Below, piece by piece: positions 52,292 through 63,763 of a stretch of DNA of 64,000 nt (position 1 is the stretch's first letter; each line of letters opens with the position of its first letter). This DNA is from Axinella damicornis (Eukaryota; Porifera; Demospongiae; Axinellida; Axinellidae): contig OZ007507.1 of the NCBI GenBank assembly GCA_963931865.1, positions 9,066,689-9,130,688 of the forward strand. Reading direction: 5' to 3'. The position numbers and the translations under genes were made by a program. Under the pieces are notes generated by a model, which saw only the letters and a list, made by a program, of their open reading frames with translations, searched no databases and was not told the origin of the DNA.

Positions 52292-54481
52292 ATGACATTA
52301 AATTGTACGATGTCAACTTTAAGTCCACGGCAGACTTCTCGAAGTTCGATCCGCGTTAGGCAAGTTAAAGAGGAGTTGGTCTGCTCGATCTGTCTAGATT
52401 TTCTCCATGAACCTATTTTATTGTCCTGCGCGCACTCGTATTGTCGCAGATGCCTGCAAGACCTCGTTCAAACACCGTCGTGCGACACGGACGCAAACGA
52501 GACCGATGCTGTGCAATGCCCCAACTGCCGTGCGGTCACAGAGATTCCCAATAACGATGTGAACAGCCTGCCGACCAACTTTAAACTCAAAAGTTTGGTG
52601 GATATCGTGGCCGACCGAGACCGAAGAGAAACGCAGTCTGTCGTCCTCGTTGACACGTGGCAATTGCCTTTGTGCAGTCAACACAGCCGGTCGCAGGAAT
52701 ACTACTGCAGAGACTGCAGTGAGTTACTCTGTCGTCGGTGCATGATGGATCTGCACCGCCACCACAACTACGAAGAAGCCGAGGCCGTGTTGTCAGAAGA
52801 CCTCGCAGCACTACAAAGCCTTATACCACCGGCTTGGGAAGCTGTTACGAAAGCTGAAGGTTTGGTAGGAAAGATTGCCCAACGAAAGGAGACCATGTCG
52901 GCCAATGCCGCGAGCGTTAAGGCCAACATTGCTGCCTTTTTCGACCGTGCGCGCGAGCTACTAAACGAGCGGGAACAGTTTCTGCTTGGTACTGTTGAAA
53001 AGTACAGCACAAGGCAGCTCAAATGGCTAGGTGGATTTGAGGATAACGTCCACGACGATCGCATTACGATTCTCGAAACCATCAGTTGCATTGAGAAGCT
53101 GCTGGAGAGTCCAAGGGATGCCCAGTCTGTTCTTACAGAGAGAAAGGTTGCTGCTGAGAGGATGAACACACACTGGCACTCCATCCTCACGATATCGGAA
53201 TCAATCTCTTCACAGGAACAGGATTCAATCCTCCTTTTTAGTGACGACCAGTCACTCTGTGCTCCAATCACCAAACTTGGCACACTTGTGACAGACAACA
53301 CAGAGCATGCCAACCTGGAACCCAGTAAACTCTCTGCGATCTCTTCACCTGATAAAATCACACCAATGCAGAAAACAAGTGCAGCACTCCAAGCAGACGG
53401 TTCTCTTCCCCAGGGGACAGACTATGAAACTGGGCAAAGCGCTATACCCAGTTGTTCTACACAAGTTGCAGCAGGGGGTGCAGAGAAAACCACCAAGCAG
53501 GTACGGTCTAGATACAGACCTAGTTTGGCCAAACATATGCGTGAACTTTCACTTCCAGTCCTTCCAAGAATGATCCAAAATGAACCTCCAAAGAGGAGAT
53601 TCTCCGGCCACCCACAGTGCAGCCCTCAAGGTTGCTTCCAGTCAGCCACCAAGAAACCAAAAAGGGTGATCATGTGCCACAAAGGTCGTACACATGATGA
53701 CATTCACCCATGTGGAATTGCAGTGGGCCATAGTGATTCGATTGTTGTGTCTGATCTGCACAGCCATTCAGTGAAAGTTCTTGCCAGTAATGGAAAAGTA
53801 ATCGACACAGTTGGTGGTGAAGGTAAAAATTCTGGTCAATTTCGGGGCCCATGCGCACTGGCCATCGACAGAGAACAAAACATCTACATCTTGGAGAGGG
53901 AAAATCGGAGAATTCAGAAGTTCTCAAATGGCACTTTCACCACCTGGTCCATCGGACAGAAAGGTGGCAAGCTGCGAGATCCATGGGGGATAGCAGTAAG
54001 TGATGAAAAGGTCTTCATCACAGACTGGCAGCAGAACTGCATTCACATTTTAGATCGAAATGGAAAGCACATAAGCTGTATTGGAGCATCAGAAAGCAAT
54101 GACTTCTTGAAACTACCAGCTGGCATAGCAGTGACAAGTGAAGGGCACCTTTTGGTAGCCGATCAGGAAAACCACTGCATCTGGAAGATGACTCAAGACG
54201 GACGAATCATACGACCAATTGGGTACAAAGGAGACAAACCTGGACAGCTCAACACTCCATACAGCATTGCAGTCGACACCAATGGATTGGTCATTGTTAC
54301 AGAGAGTGGAAATTCACGAGTGTCTGTGTTCTCACAACAGGGAGAATTCCAGATGTGTTTCGGGGGAAAGGGATCCGAGGAGGGAAGATTCAACCAACCA
54401 CGCCATGTAAGTGTGAACTCAAAGGGCCAGATTGTGGTTGCCGATGAGATGAACCAGCGGATCCAGATATTTGAATTGTAA
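52292..54481 (+). CDS. TRIM-NHL protein, paralogue 2, 729 aa
   Basis: A single-exon RING/B-box/coiled-coil/NHL protein closely related to 40285-42477. RING: CSICLDFLHEP ... SCAHSYCRRC ... CPNC. B-box: CSQH ... YYCRDC ... LLCRRC ... HRHH. A coiled-coil region follows (FFDRARELLNEREQFLL), then the NHL propeller in the last ~265 residues (GIAVGHSDSIVVSD to GQIVVADEMNQRIQIFEL). ATG 52292 or 52310 fits the TATA box. The open frame back to 51923 crosses a hairpin MITE and the promoter and is unlikely to be translated. The linker between coiled coil and NHL differs strongly from the paralogue. It is a probable E3 ligase with unknown substrate. Confidence 0.93.
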   Translation: MTLNCTMSTLSPRQTSRSSIRVRQVKEELVCSICLDFLHEPILLSCAHSYCRRCLQDLVQTPSCDTDANETDAVQCPNCRAVTEIPNNDVNSLPTNFKLKSLVDIVADRDRRETQSVVLVDTWQLPLCSQHSRSQEYYCRDCSELLCRRCMMDLHRHHNYEEAEAVLSEDLAALQSLIPPAWEAVTKAEGLVGKIAQRKETMSANAASVKANIAAFFDRARELLNEREQFLLGTVEKYSTRQLKWLGGFEDNVHDDRITILETISCIEKLLESPRDAQSVLTERKVAAERMNTHWHSILTISESISSQEQDSILLFSDDQSLCAPITKLGTLVTDNTEHANLEPSKLSAISSPDKITPMQKTSAALQADGSLPQGTDYETGQSAIPSCSTQVAAGGAEKTTKQVRSRYRPSLAKHMRELSLPVLPRMIQNEPPKRRFSGHPQCSPQGCFQSATKKPKRVIMCHKGRTHDDIHPCGIAVGHSDSIVVSDLHSHSVKVLASNGKVIDTVGGEGKNSGQFRGPCALAIDREQNIYILERENRRIQKFSNGTFTTWSIGQKGGKLRDPWGIAVSDEKVFITDWQQNCIHILDRNGKHISCIGASESNDFLKLPAGIAVTSEGHLLVADQENHCIWKMTQDGRIIRPIGYKGDKPGQLNTPYSIAVDTNGLVIVTESGNSRVSVFSQQGEFQMCFGGKGSEEGRFNQPRHVSVNSKGQIVVADEMNQRIQIFEL

Positions 54482-56882
54482 ACAGACTCACCATCACTAG
54501 AATGGTCATGCATGTCGCTAACAACTGCACATTAGTCTTTATGACATTGTAACTATCCATGCCACAGTAACTGCAGTCAGAATATCTCGTATACATGCCA
54601 TGACTATAAATAATTCTGTTCATTTACGGTTGACAGCAATGACTACTTATGGTTGTCATGTACACTGAAGCCAGTATAAGAGCTAGCAAAAGCCATATAG
54701 CTAGCTACATAGCACAATCAATTACGCTTGTGAAGCCAGTACTAGATACACACCACAACATACTTGGATGTGACACCATGCAAGAGATCCCCATGTGCAG
54801 TGCCACAAGTTGCATTAGTCATACATGTATGCATGGGGGTGTGTCTGGGCTACATTTTTAGTTGACTCCTTGCCAGAATGCATGATTGGAGTGACGAATT
54901 GATTGGAGATGCATCATGGAGTGCTTTTCTTTTCTTACAATCACGATTCTATTTTCAGAAGTCATACCACGCCCATAAACCAATTAACGAGGCTTGGTAA
55001 TCTACGTTTTTTCAGCGTTTGTTGCCTGCAAGCCAGGGCTGCAAGCTACAAACGCTGGGGCGAGGAAGGCCTGGGAACAAGGCTGGGGTTCAGGTACCTG
55101 TTGCACTATAATTTTGCGGTATATAGTTAAGGCAGAGAATTTATGGTAACTCAGTATCATTAATATGAATCAGTTCATGATCACACGCACAATCATCATG
55201 TACACTGCAATCATGATCAGGAAATCACATTGCACGTTGAAAACGTAGCAATTCTAAGAAAATCAGGCTGAAGTGTGTAGTCATGGGGATAAGAGGAGAG
55301 CACCACCTGTAAGAAAGTAAGAACCAGGTGAAGGGCAAGGAATGCTAGTTGTATACCAGCAAAATGTTTTGGTAGCCCCAGAATAGGAAATAGATCCCCC
55401 AAAACCCAATGGAAGACCAATCCATACAACTACTACCAGAAATGCTAAAATCAATAGTTCAGGGGATAACCTTAGTCCAACTTAGCCACCACAGAAAATT
55501 TCCCTGAGGATATACCACAGTGGGGGTACCAGGCCATCATCTTGTTGACACAATTAATGAGGTACGCGCACCAATGTCCTACAGGTGTACTATGCATGCA
55601 GCTGTACAGACATCCAAGTACGGTACATGTATCTTTAAAATTGATGCCGCGATTCGGAACACCTTTCCCGATCCGGTTTTGTGGTGCGACTTCGCTACAA
55701 ATCGGAAGGCTTCTTTCGAAAACCAGAAGCATCTTCCAAGAATCAGAGTTTCTTCTGAAGACGTGGAAGACTTCTTCCGAAGAGCTCTGGCTTTGTACAT
55801 ACCTAAGCTCCAAAAACAGTGCAGCTTCACTTACAGAACTTCCGGAGTTCGTTTAGGCCTCCTGCATTCACGTTTAGGTCTTCTGTGTTTGCGTTTGTAA
55901 TGGAATTCCGGACCAGCGACGGCAAGGTTTCCAAATTGCGGCATCAGGTGTACTGTAACTTGGGAGCTTCACCCACTCACCAGTAACATCAGAAGAGAGA
56001 GTGCACTACATTATTCTTTCCAAAGCCTCTATGAGCACAATGCTATTGCCTCGAATGACCTGGATGGAAGAAGGATTTACAGATGATCTCACCATCCTGT
56101 TAGCCACAAACCATACAATATTGTGGAATGTGCCCCTCCCACATAAACAACAGCTTGACCAAAACTAACATCATTACAAGTGGCAACTGTACTCCGGGTA
56201 GTGTAACTGGTAGGGCAAATTCAGTAGCATCCAATGGGACATAACGATCACCACCATACAAGGATAGTTCCAGACAATTATCACACACAAGTGTCAGTGC
56301 ATGCAGAACAATACTGTATATCCCCTGCCTGCAGTTTTATGAAGATCAGAGGAACAACCAGCCAAAATAAGAACATTCATACCATATACGCTACTCATAC
56401 ACACATAGGGATAAATCAACGTGGATGTTGGTCCAGCAAGAAGTACATACCGGAGAGACCGGTTAATAAGTGCATACATAATGGTAAAGCTCTCCTCACT
56501 TTTGTGACAAGACTAAGTAAACTGTGAGTTACATGGATCTCGGTCAATCCAACAAAGAAGCAAATAGTGACTGTCCTAAGGCAGAAAAATTGGTGACTTG
56601 TTTCCACCCTAACCCACTACATGGTACCAGGCAACTTGGTGCTTCTAGTACACCAGTTACAGAGAGGAGGGACTATTAGGTCAACATGAGCAGCACTAGT
56701 CCAGGTCAGTCCAGAACCCAATATGTAAAGACGTCAATTGCACCGTGGACCCCAATATGTGCACTGACTGAGTTACAAATTGGAAGTCTTACTACTGGAT
56801 ATGTGGCATACCACACAGAGAAGCCTCATTGGAAGCAGCAGCACAAATTGAAGTACATGTACATGTAAGGTAGACCTTGAAC
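54482..56882. other. No gene recognised
   Basis: It contains the 3' flank repeat at 54655-54745. The 126 aa and 113 aa ORFs at 55472-55900 overlap on opposite strands and show no domain. A fragment CCTGGGAACAAGGCTGGG (about 55070) belongs to the TTCCCAG family. Confidence 0.45.
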
Positions 56883-57427
56883 CATGGGGCCACAGTTACC
56901 AAATTGCCAGACGCAATGCCACTTTATTTGGTTGGTTGTTTCTCCCCTCAGGCAAAAAAGTACTCGGAGTGGCAATTTGGTACCCGCAGTGATTCTAGCC
57001 TTTTATGCCGTCAAAACCGCCTCCCTATCCCCCCCTAGGCCCTCTCGCTACCTCAATATCAGCTCTGCACAAGGGCGCTGCACCACAGGCGTCCTCTTGG
57101 TGGACGTGGCCGCCCGCAGCCCACTCGCTGCCTGTACCTTCAAGTGATCCGACCCAGCCAAGTGTTTTCTGGCATGATATACGCTTAGTGATGAGAGATC
57201 TGCCCCACAACTGCAGAGCTTCTTGGTAGGAGGACGCACTTCTTCCACGGCCTCGGATCGTCGATGCGCTCGTCAACCTCCATTGCACGTATCCATTACT
57301 CGTGCACATCCGTATATCTTATTTCTTGGACCACACGTCATTTTATGATGTCATGGTTGGTTGTTGGTTCACAGGTCAAGGCAAAAAGGGGGATTGCGTC
57401 TGGCAATTTGGTAACTGTGGCCCCGTG
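56883..57427 (-). mobile_element. TIR element with 8 bp TSD and a zinc-finger-like ORF fragment
   Basis: The left end CATGGGGCCACAGTTACCAA is the reverse complement (one mismatch) of the right end TTGGTAACTGTGGCCCCGTG; pairing continues to about 35 bases. Flanks are CCTTGAAC and ACTTGAAC, a 7/8 match 8 bp duplication typical of hAT or P elements. On the minus strand (57048-57248) a short ORF carries CSCGADLSSLSVYHARKH, a C-x-C...H-x4-H pattern like a zinc finger. It may be all that remains of a transposase or a captured exon. Confidence 0.75.
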
Positions 57428-57654
57428 ACTTGAACACAGCTTGTGCAAACTGCTCTTCCAAATGCTGGGAGTGGCCTACATGTATATATCACAAGGCAAC
57501 TATGTAATTGTGGAGTGTAGTCACGTGTGGTATATATAGCACTGCCACACGGTTCGTAGGGGCTGCACTTCCAACTCTGTTCAACCAGTACCAGTCCGCA
57601 GTGTGAAATTACCGGAGCTGTTCCCGCTTGATCAATCCTCGGTGTGAGCTAGGT

Positions 57655-57972
57655 TAGGGGTGGGCAATATATCGTTATTATCGTATATCGCGATATTAAG
57701 AGCCCATGATAATCGTATTGTGGTGGTTTAAAATTATCGTCATATCATGTTCACATTATTAGTGGTGTTGTTTTTGCAGAAATAAGGCATGCAGTAGCTA
57801 AATAGTGTATACATGCAATTTATGACAACATGCCTGGCTTGTAGAAATATTCTAGTGTGGCATGAGAAGTCAAATAAACTAGCCAAAACGCATTATCGTG
57901 ATAATATCGAATATCGTGATAACTAACACATGATATATCGTGACCACATTATTCTGATATCGCCCACCCCTA
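57655..57972. mobile_element. hAT-like MITE with perfect 8 bp TSD AGCTAGGT
   Basis: The left end TAGGGGTGGGCAATATATCG and the right end GATATCGCCCACCCCTA are inverted. AGCTAGGT flanks both sides (57647-57654, 57973-57980). The interior is full of ATATCG/CGTGATA motifs, a common look for TAGGGGTGGGC MITEs in animals. Confidence 0.93.
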
Positions 57973-57980
57973 AGCTAGGT

Positions 57981-58687
57981 GAGATCTACCAAGTTATGGA
58001 GCAGGAGCTGTCCAAGTGTGATCGTGCTGGCCCTTTTAAACTTCATCTTTGCAGCTTTACTTCCATACAAAACTGCACCTACTCACAATCTCAGTCTAGC
58101 CGCTAGCCCTACTCTGCCCAGCCGAGAGGGCCTAGCAGCTAGACTGACTACATGTGTACTCCTAGCATGCATACATGTATATGAACACTAGCTCAGATTG
58201 TACCCCACACTGCATGATTAGTTGCCTCGCTATCCTGCTCGGTGGATATGTCAGCCCATTATGAGTAACCCATTTTCTATGCACGAGACAGTCTCAGACA
58301 GAGGGATGAGGCTGTGTAGAGCATCTCGCACAATTTGAGAAGTGGCATAATTGACACAACATTCTTTGGTCACAAGTCCAGGTGTGTCAGCAAGCAAATC
58401 AAGGAGTATGTTACCTGGAACCTATATACAATGTAAGTCTTGCAGCTTCAGTTTGCTCCATTAAAACCCTTCAAATATACAAGTCCAGCCATCTGCATTG
58501 TTGATACAACCACACACTCGGAGCATGGAGGTGTGGGTGTATACTGTACGTTCATACATAACCCTACCTCATACAATCACAAAGTGTTGTTCCCAGACCC
58601 TCCCTGAAAAGTGGAAAGAGGGTCTGGTGTTCTGAGCGACCTTTCTTGCCACATGGGGCGGGAACAACAGAACTCAAGTTACACTAG
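57981..58687. other. Intergenic with a weak GTTCCCAGACC hairpin (58588-58670)
   Basis: GTTCCCAGACCCTC and GAGGGTCTGG pair, and GCGGGAACAAC closes the outer stem. No gene is supported. Confidence 0.5.
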
Positions 58688-58954
58688 AGGAAAAAATTTT
58701 TCTCCGAAAAATTAAAAGGGATTTAGTGATGGCCTGTCACATTCAAATTATTCCACCTCTCAAAAAAGCTAAGAAACAAGGAGAAATGCCATTAACCAGG
58801 CTCAGTCCCATCCCATTGAAAAATGTAGAATTTAGTGACGGGATGGGACTGAGGCTGGTTAATGGCATTCTTAGCTTTTTCGAGAGGTGGAATAATTTGA
58901 ATGTGACAGGCCATCACTAAATCCCTATTAATTTTTCTGAGAAAATTTTTTGCC
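58688..58954. mobile_element. Palindromic foldback element, 267 bp
   Basis: Arms of about 120 bases pair almost fully: AGGGATTTAGTGATGGCCTG with CAGGCCATCACTAAATCCCT, and ATGCCATTAACCAG with CTGGTTAATGGCAT. There is no coding content. Confidence 0.92.
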
Positions 58955-61139
58955 TGTAGTTTGTGTACTTTTTCGAGCGCATGAAAATGCGTAACTTCTT
59001 AGTTATGGTACGTGCAACATCACCGTAAGGGTACAGGGGTACTGGACGTACATGTTAGCCTCACTCTAGGCCCGAGACTACGAGGCAATCACTATGTCAA
59101 CAAAGCAAACCTGCAATGGTCTCTCTTGATGAACGTGAACCTTCTGCAGGGCACTGAGCAGGCTTTGATGCTTCATTCTGTTTCCATTATTATTCCATGC
59201 ATTTTTGATGTTGCTGTTGTGATCAATGTTTATTGTTGCCTTCGAGGATGAGGGGGTGGAGCATTCACAGATCAGAGACTACTAAGTTTCTCCTCCTAAA
59301 GGCCCTGGAAATACATGCATACAGTGATCGGTGGGAGTGGCCTCAGAACTTACGCCTTCTGGTCAGTGTATACATCACTGTTGGCTTCACCACCATAGCA
59401 TAGCAGATGATGTTATAAATACTGAAAATACACGTTCACTAGTGTCATGTCAGCATCGATCACTTGCGGAATCAACTACATCAAAGCACGAACAGACAAT
59501 AGGCCTAGGTAAGGGCTACATTAATCGGATTTCCTCCCAATGGGATAGCTCTCAGGTTCTACATGTACGCATATGGTCACCATGGTCAGCCGGTTATGGG
59601 TTTCACTTTCTATTTAGGTGCTGAGAACATGTCTTAATTATCAGATATGGTTATTGTACATGTGTGTACGCGCTCGGCGCAGAACAGAATGCATGGGTGT
59701 GATGCATTCCCTACAAACAGTGTGGGCAGAATGGAATGTAATGGTTTGGATTTACTCCACTTTTGGGAAACTCACATGCATTATACATGTGCCAACTCCT
59801 AAGAGTTCCCCCTAGCTTTAGGAAATTTGAGCTGTGTCTCCCAAGTTGTTCATGTATTATGCCCATACATCAGTAACCTTCTGATTGAACAGATTTGTCA
59901 CCCACTCGGTGCCAAGCCATGACCATCACATCAACTCAAACAGTTACATGTGAGGAAGCAGTTGCTGGAGAAGAGGAAGGGTGTGGTATAAGAGGTTCCA
60001 TGTGGAGACTGCCAACAAGTGTACAGTGTACATTGGTTGGTAGGACTGGCAGAACCCTGCAGAAGAAACGCACTGAAAACACAATGGGACAAGGCCGAAG
60101 TGATGGCAACAGCTCCCTACTACATGACTACTACCACTCATGTCCAAGTTTGCCATCAGAATCCATCTGTACCCAGTTGGGAATCCCACTGTGCCATAAA
60201 GGACAGGAGGGATTGTCCATGGGAATCACATGTACATGTACGAGAGTCTCTAGCACTCAACTCAGGCTCTATCCTGGGTTGGAATCCCACTAAAGCCCTT
60301 GTTGAAGGGTGGTTTGCCCTAATCACTAGCAGGCAAGCTGAAGGTCAGAGGTGGACTGGTCAGTACCAGGTTGCTGGTCAGATGAGATAAAGGAATTTGC
60401 ACTTTGCCCTTCCAGAAAAACAGCAATGCCATTTACGGTAACTCAAGGAGTTCAGTGATGATGTCATATCACTTCTGTATTGGAGATGCGGCATTCCTGG
60501 GTTATCAAACCAAAACGAACTGAACTCCTAGACTCATTATTAGCCTCATCCCTAAGAGAAGGCATTCTGCAAGGCAAATAGCTCAATGCCGGACTGTGTG
60601 GGGCAAACATTAGCTAGCCTCTGTCCAACTCAGCTACAGTTTGCTGGTGCTTTTGTGCCCTTGTAAGCTTCCAGCCTCACTACCCTGTCCGTTCTGCTGA
60701 TCTTGGCTGATGCTTCCAGTAAGAGTGCCAGCAAAGAGCAGCTGAGGGGATAAAGACTCAACATGCAGGCTAGACAAGAGCACAATCAGTGTGGGCAAGA
60801 ACGACATCAGCAAGAGCGCCAGAGGGGAGAGTGAGCAAGCCTGCTGCTCTGAAGGGACAAAGTCACAAACAACAACTCAAGCAAGTAAAAGCAACCAACT
60901 CAGACGGAAGCTGGCAACATAATTCACACGGCACAGCATTCAGTGTGCAGCTATACACTTACTTGGCAGAGTGACTAGTCCCTTGGCAATGCAGCAACAT
61001 AACTTGTTCATTTCAGTTCAGGAGTTCAAAACTCTTGTGCTATTTTGGGGCCAAACATAGGTCCACCAGTCTAGTCCAGTCCAGTGGTCCAATCCATGTC
61101 CTTAGTTTATCCTTGCATCAGATGACATCATTAATGGGC
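58955..61139. other. No gene recognised; SINE-like 60235-60315
   Basis: The segment GGTTGGAATCCCACTAAAGC near 60280 resembles 11290-11316. ORFs up to 132 aa overlap each other and lack domains. Confidence 0.4.
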
Positions 61140-61620
61140 AGGTGTAAAACCTGGACTGTGGACTGGACTTTGGACTGGATTGTAAGTTCGCCATCAAAGG
61201 CTTGGAGCCATATTGTTTGTGTCGGTATCCTACTAACCCTAACCCTGACCCATTGTCCTTTCATTATGGCTTCCCTAAACCCAACCTCCTTGATGGCAGA
61301 CTTGGACACTAGTATCATTGACTGGACTTTGGACTGGACTGTGGACTCACTCACTGGACTATGGACTGCACTGGACAGATCAAAACAGTTGTAAACTGAC
61401 CGCAAATGCCACCAAAGCTACGAAGGGTTGTTCCAGCTCTCTCAAGTTGCTTCCTAGCCTGTTGACCTTTGAACTGGAGGAGATGATGCCTCAACAGGCT
61501 AGGAAAAAACTTGAGGGAGCAACCCTTCGTAGCTTTGGTGGCGTTTGCTGTCTGTATACGGCCGTTTTGATCAGTCCAGTCCAGTCCATAGTCCATTCCA
61601 CAGTCCAGGTTTTATACCTG
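61140..61620. repeat. Foldback repeat with TGGACTGGACT arms
   Basis: 61354-61470 returns inverted at about 61475-61592 (CCACCAAAGCTACGAAGGGT with ACCCTTCGTAGCTTTGGTGG). Outer pieces GTAAAACCTGGACTGTGG (61145) and CCACAGTCCAGGTTTTAT (61599) pair as well. ORFs on both strands are mirror images of each other. Confidence 0.88.
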
Positions 61621-61659
61621 ACCTCATCACCCTGATTAGATTCCAGCACAAGAACTGTA

Positions 61660-62085
61660 TACCATAGAGTACGTATTAAGCGCCCAGGGTTTGGGGACAA
61701 TAGAACGCCGCTGAACAGGGGGGTGGGCGCTAGGGGGGTGGGCGCTAGATGCGTACTCAGACTACTTAGGCATGTAGTATCCCCCCACCCATTCAGCACT
61801 GTATAAACAACAAGCGCTGCGGTAAGCTGTGAATATCAATGACCGGCTATGAATATCTAAGCCCATTTTTGATGCATAGAAATTGATCATGCGTCTTTAA
61901 ACTCGCCGTAGTTGACTGTAAGTCGGCCTTTTTGAATGCACAACCTCGCCCAGAGGTTATGCTGCTCAAAACTTTTGTGATGGGTGGGCCCTTATACTAC
62001 TTTTGGACCCTGTGCAGTAACTTTCGCGTGAAGAGGGGGGTGGGCGCTTGATACGTGGTGGGCGCTTGATACGTGCACTACGGTA
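61660..62085. mobile_element. TIR MITE, TACCGTAG family, copy 1
   Basis: The left end TACCATAGAGTACGTATTAA and the right end (reverse complement) TACCGTAGTGCACGTATCAA pair, both then AGCGCCCA. GGGTGGGCGCT units repeat inside each end. The TA at each end would fit a Tc1/mariner target site. Confidence 0.75.
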
Positions 62086-62917
62086 ATACTTATAAACTCT
62101 TACATGCTGCACACTGTTCCAGTACACTATGCGATCTGCAGGGCACTACGTACATGTATTCATACGGCACTAACAGATGAAAGCACAGGTCGCTGTCTTC
62201 TTTTGCCATGCAGTAGCTCCCATGGCTGTAGCCATTGAAGAGCAGAGCTTTACGATGAGTGATCTCGTCGGTCACTGTCGTAGCCATCCAAGAAGTAAAT
62301 GCACATGGTTCACAAATCGTGTCTCTACCTCACTGAGTGACTCATGGCAGAGGAGCAGGATACAAGCTGCTCTGTGTGGAGGTGTAGGCAAATCCTACAC
62401 ATACATGATTCTCTCTCTCCCCAAACAGCTGGAACAACATACTTGTATTGGCACTGGGGCAGTTAAAGTTTGTAACAGTGAACAAAGTCCAAACAATGAG
62501 CCCACATAAACACTCTCTCAGAGATAGACATTACAGTGCATTACCCACCACCATACCTACAGAACACTGCTATACATTTACTTTGGAAATGCATGTTTTG
62601 TGCAATCATGTGTGAAGCATAACGAACTTGGGAGGAGGCACAAACCTAGTCAACAGACAATACAAACTCCCAAACTTTTTGGGAAAACCTGGAGGTATTC
62701 CACATGCACACACCAAGAAATTCCTCACAACCATATAAGGTACCACACACAGTTAGTCAGCAACACACAATACATGTATAGTGCACATGCTCATATTGGG
62801 ACAAAACGGATTGTTTCTAAAATTAAAATGGGGGAATATCTGTCCGTAGTTACACATGTATTTGGCTGTAGGTTACTCCATGAAGACATCAATAAAGAAT
62901 GGACTCCCTGCTACATG
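62086..62917. other. No gene recognised
   Basis: The ORFs at 62177-62509 and 62600-63001 have no identifiable domain; the second runs into the next MITE. Confidence 0.4.
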
Positions 62918-63487
62918 TACCGTAGTGTCCCACTAGTACACCCCTTCGAAAATACGCCCTCCACCTCTTTTCCGCCAAAGTTCTTGCACAGGGTAGTTTG
63001 ACTTGTTATAACGTCTTCTGGAATATCTAACCTACACGTGCGCAACTATTTCAGATCGTCAGTCTCAGATCGAGTAGTCACCGTTGACGTCGACGAAACA
63101 ACTCATCTCGCTGACACTCTTCTGCAGGAAATACCAGGAAATGTCCCGTGGTACATGACCGACAGTACTGTTGTTCTGGAGGATAGCTACTGCGAAGTCA
63201 TCGTGAACGTTATGGCCCTCGGGTTGAAGTGGTAGCTCGATATTCTAGCCAATGTAGGGAGACCACGCACGATGGCCACGAACAGAACTGGCGATTGTTT
63301 GTACTTTTCTAGCTATGAACATGAACCTTGACAGTGTCATAAACGTAGCAAAACTTTTTGAGGGGGCGTATAGTCAAGACTAATTGCATATTTGAAAATA
63401 CGCCCCCTCCCCACTTTGGGCAGGATGTGACAGTAGTGTGCAAAATGGGGGGGGGGGGGGGGGGGATATTAACAGGACACTACGGTA
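62918..63487. mobile_element. TIR MITE, TACCGTAG family, copy 2
   Basis: TACCGTAGTGTCC (62918-62930) and GGACACTACGGTA (63475-63487) are perfect inverted ends. AAAATACGCCC occurs just inside both ends. A 65 aa ORF (63038-63235, VTVDVDETTHLADTLLQEI) lies inside; I do not recognise it. The G19 tract at 63447-63465 is near the right end. Confidence 0.75.
63447..63465. repeat. G19 homopolymer
   Basis: This is an uninterrupted run of 19 G. Confidence 0.95.
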
Positions 63488-63763
63488 ACTGTAATGTTTA
63501 GCACCACTGCATGAAATGTTTTGTGTCTTCCTTCGTAGTTTTCCAACCCAGTATGACAGCTAGACTATATTCATGTAAAGGACTCGAGGGACAAGTTACG
63601 GAGCAGACACCAGCACTCCTCACAAGACGTCCCAGACCCTCTACAATTCATCCCAACATTATATAGTAATGGTCAATACAAACTTCCCGTAATTCACGTA
63701 ACTTAGCCTACCCTGGATTACCGAATGATTGCTCACAGATGCTGTCACAGCGAACATCTCAGT

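Noticed and set aside
57979..58191. 70 aa ORF after the MITE
   Set aside because: No domain, and its start lies beside the target duplication of the MITE.
59895..60390. Overlapping ORFs of 132, 123 and 81 aa
   Set aside because: They overlap in different frames and strands and show no domain or splice structure.
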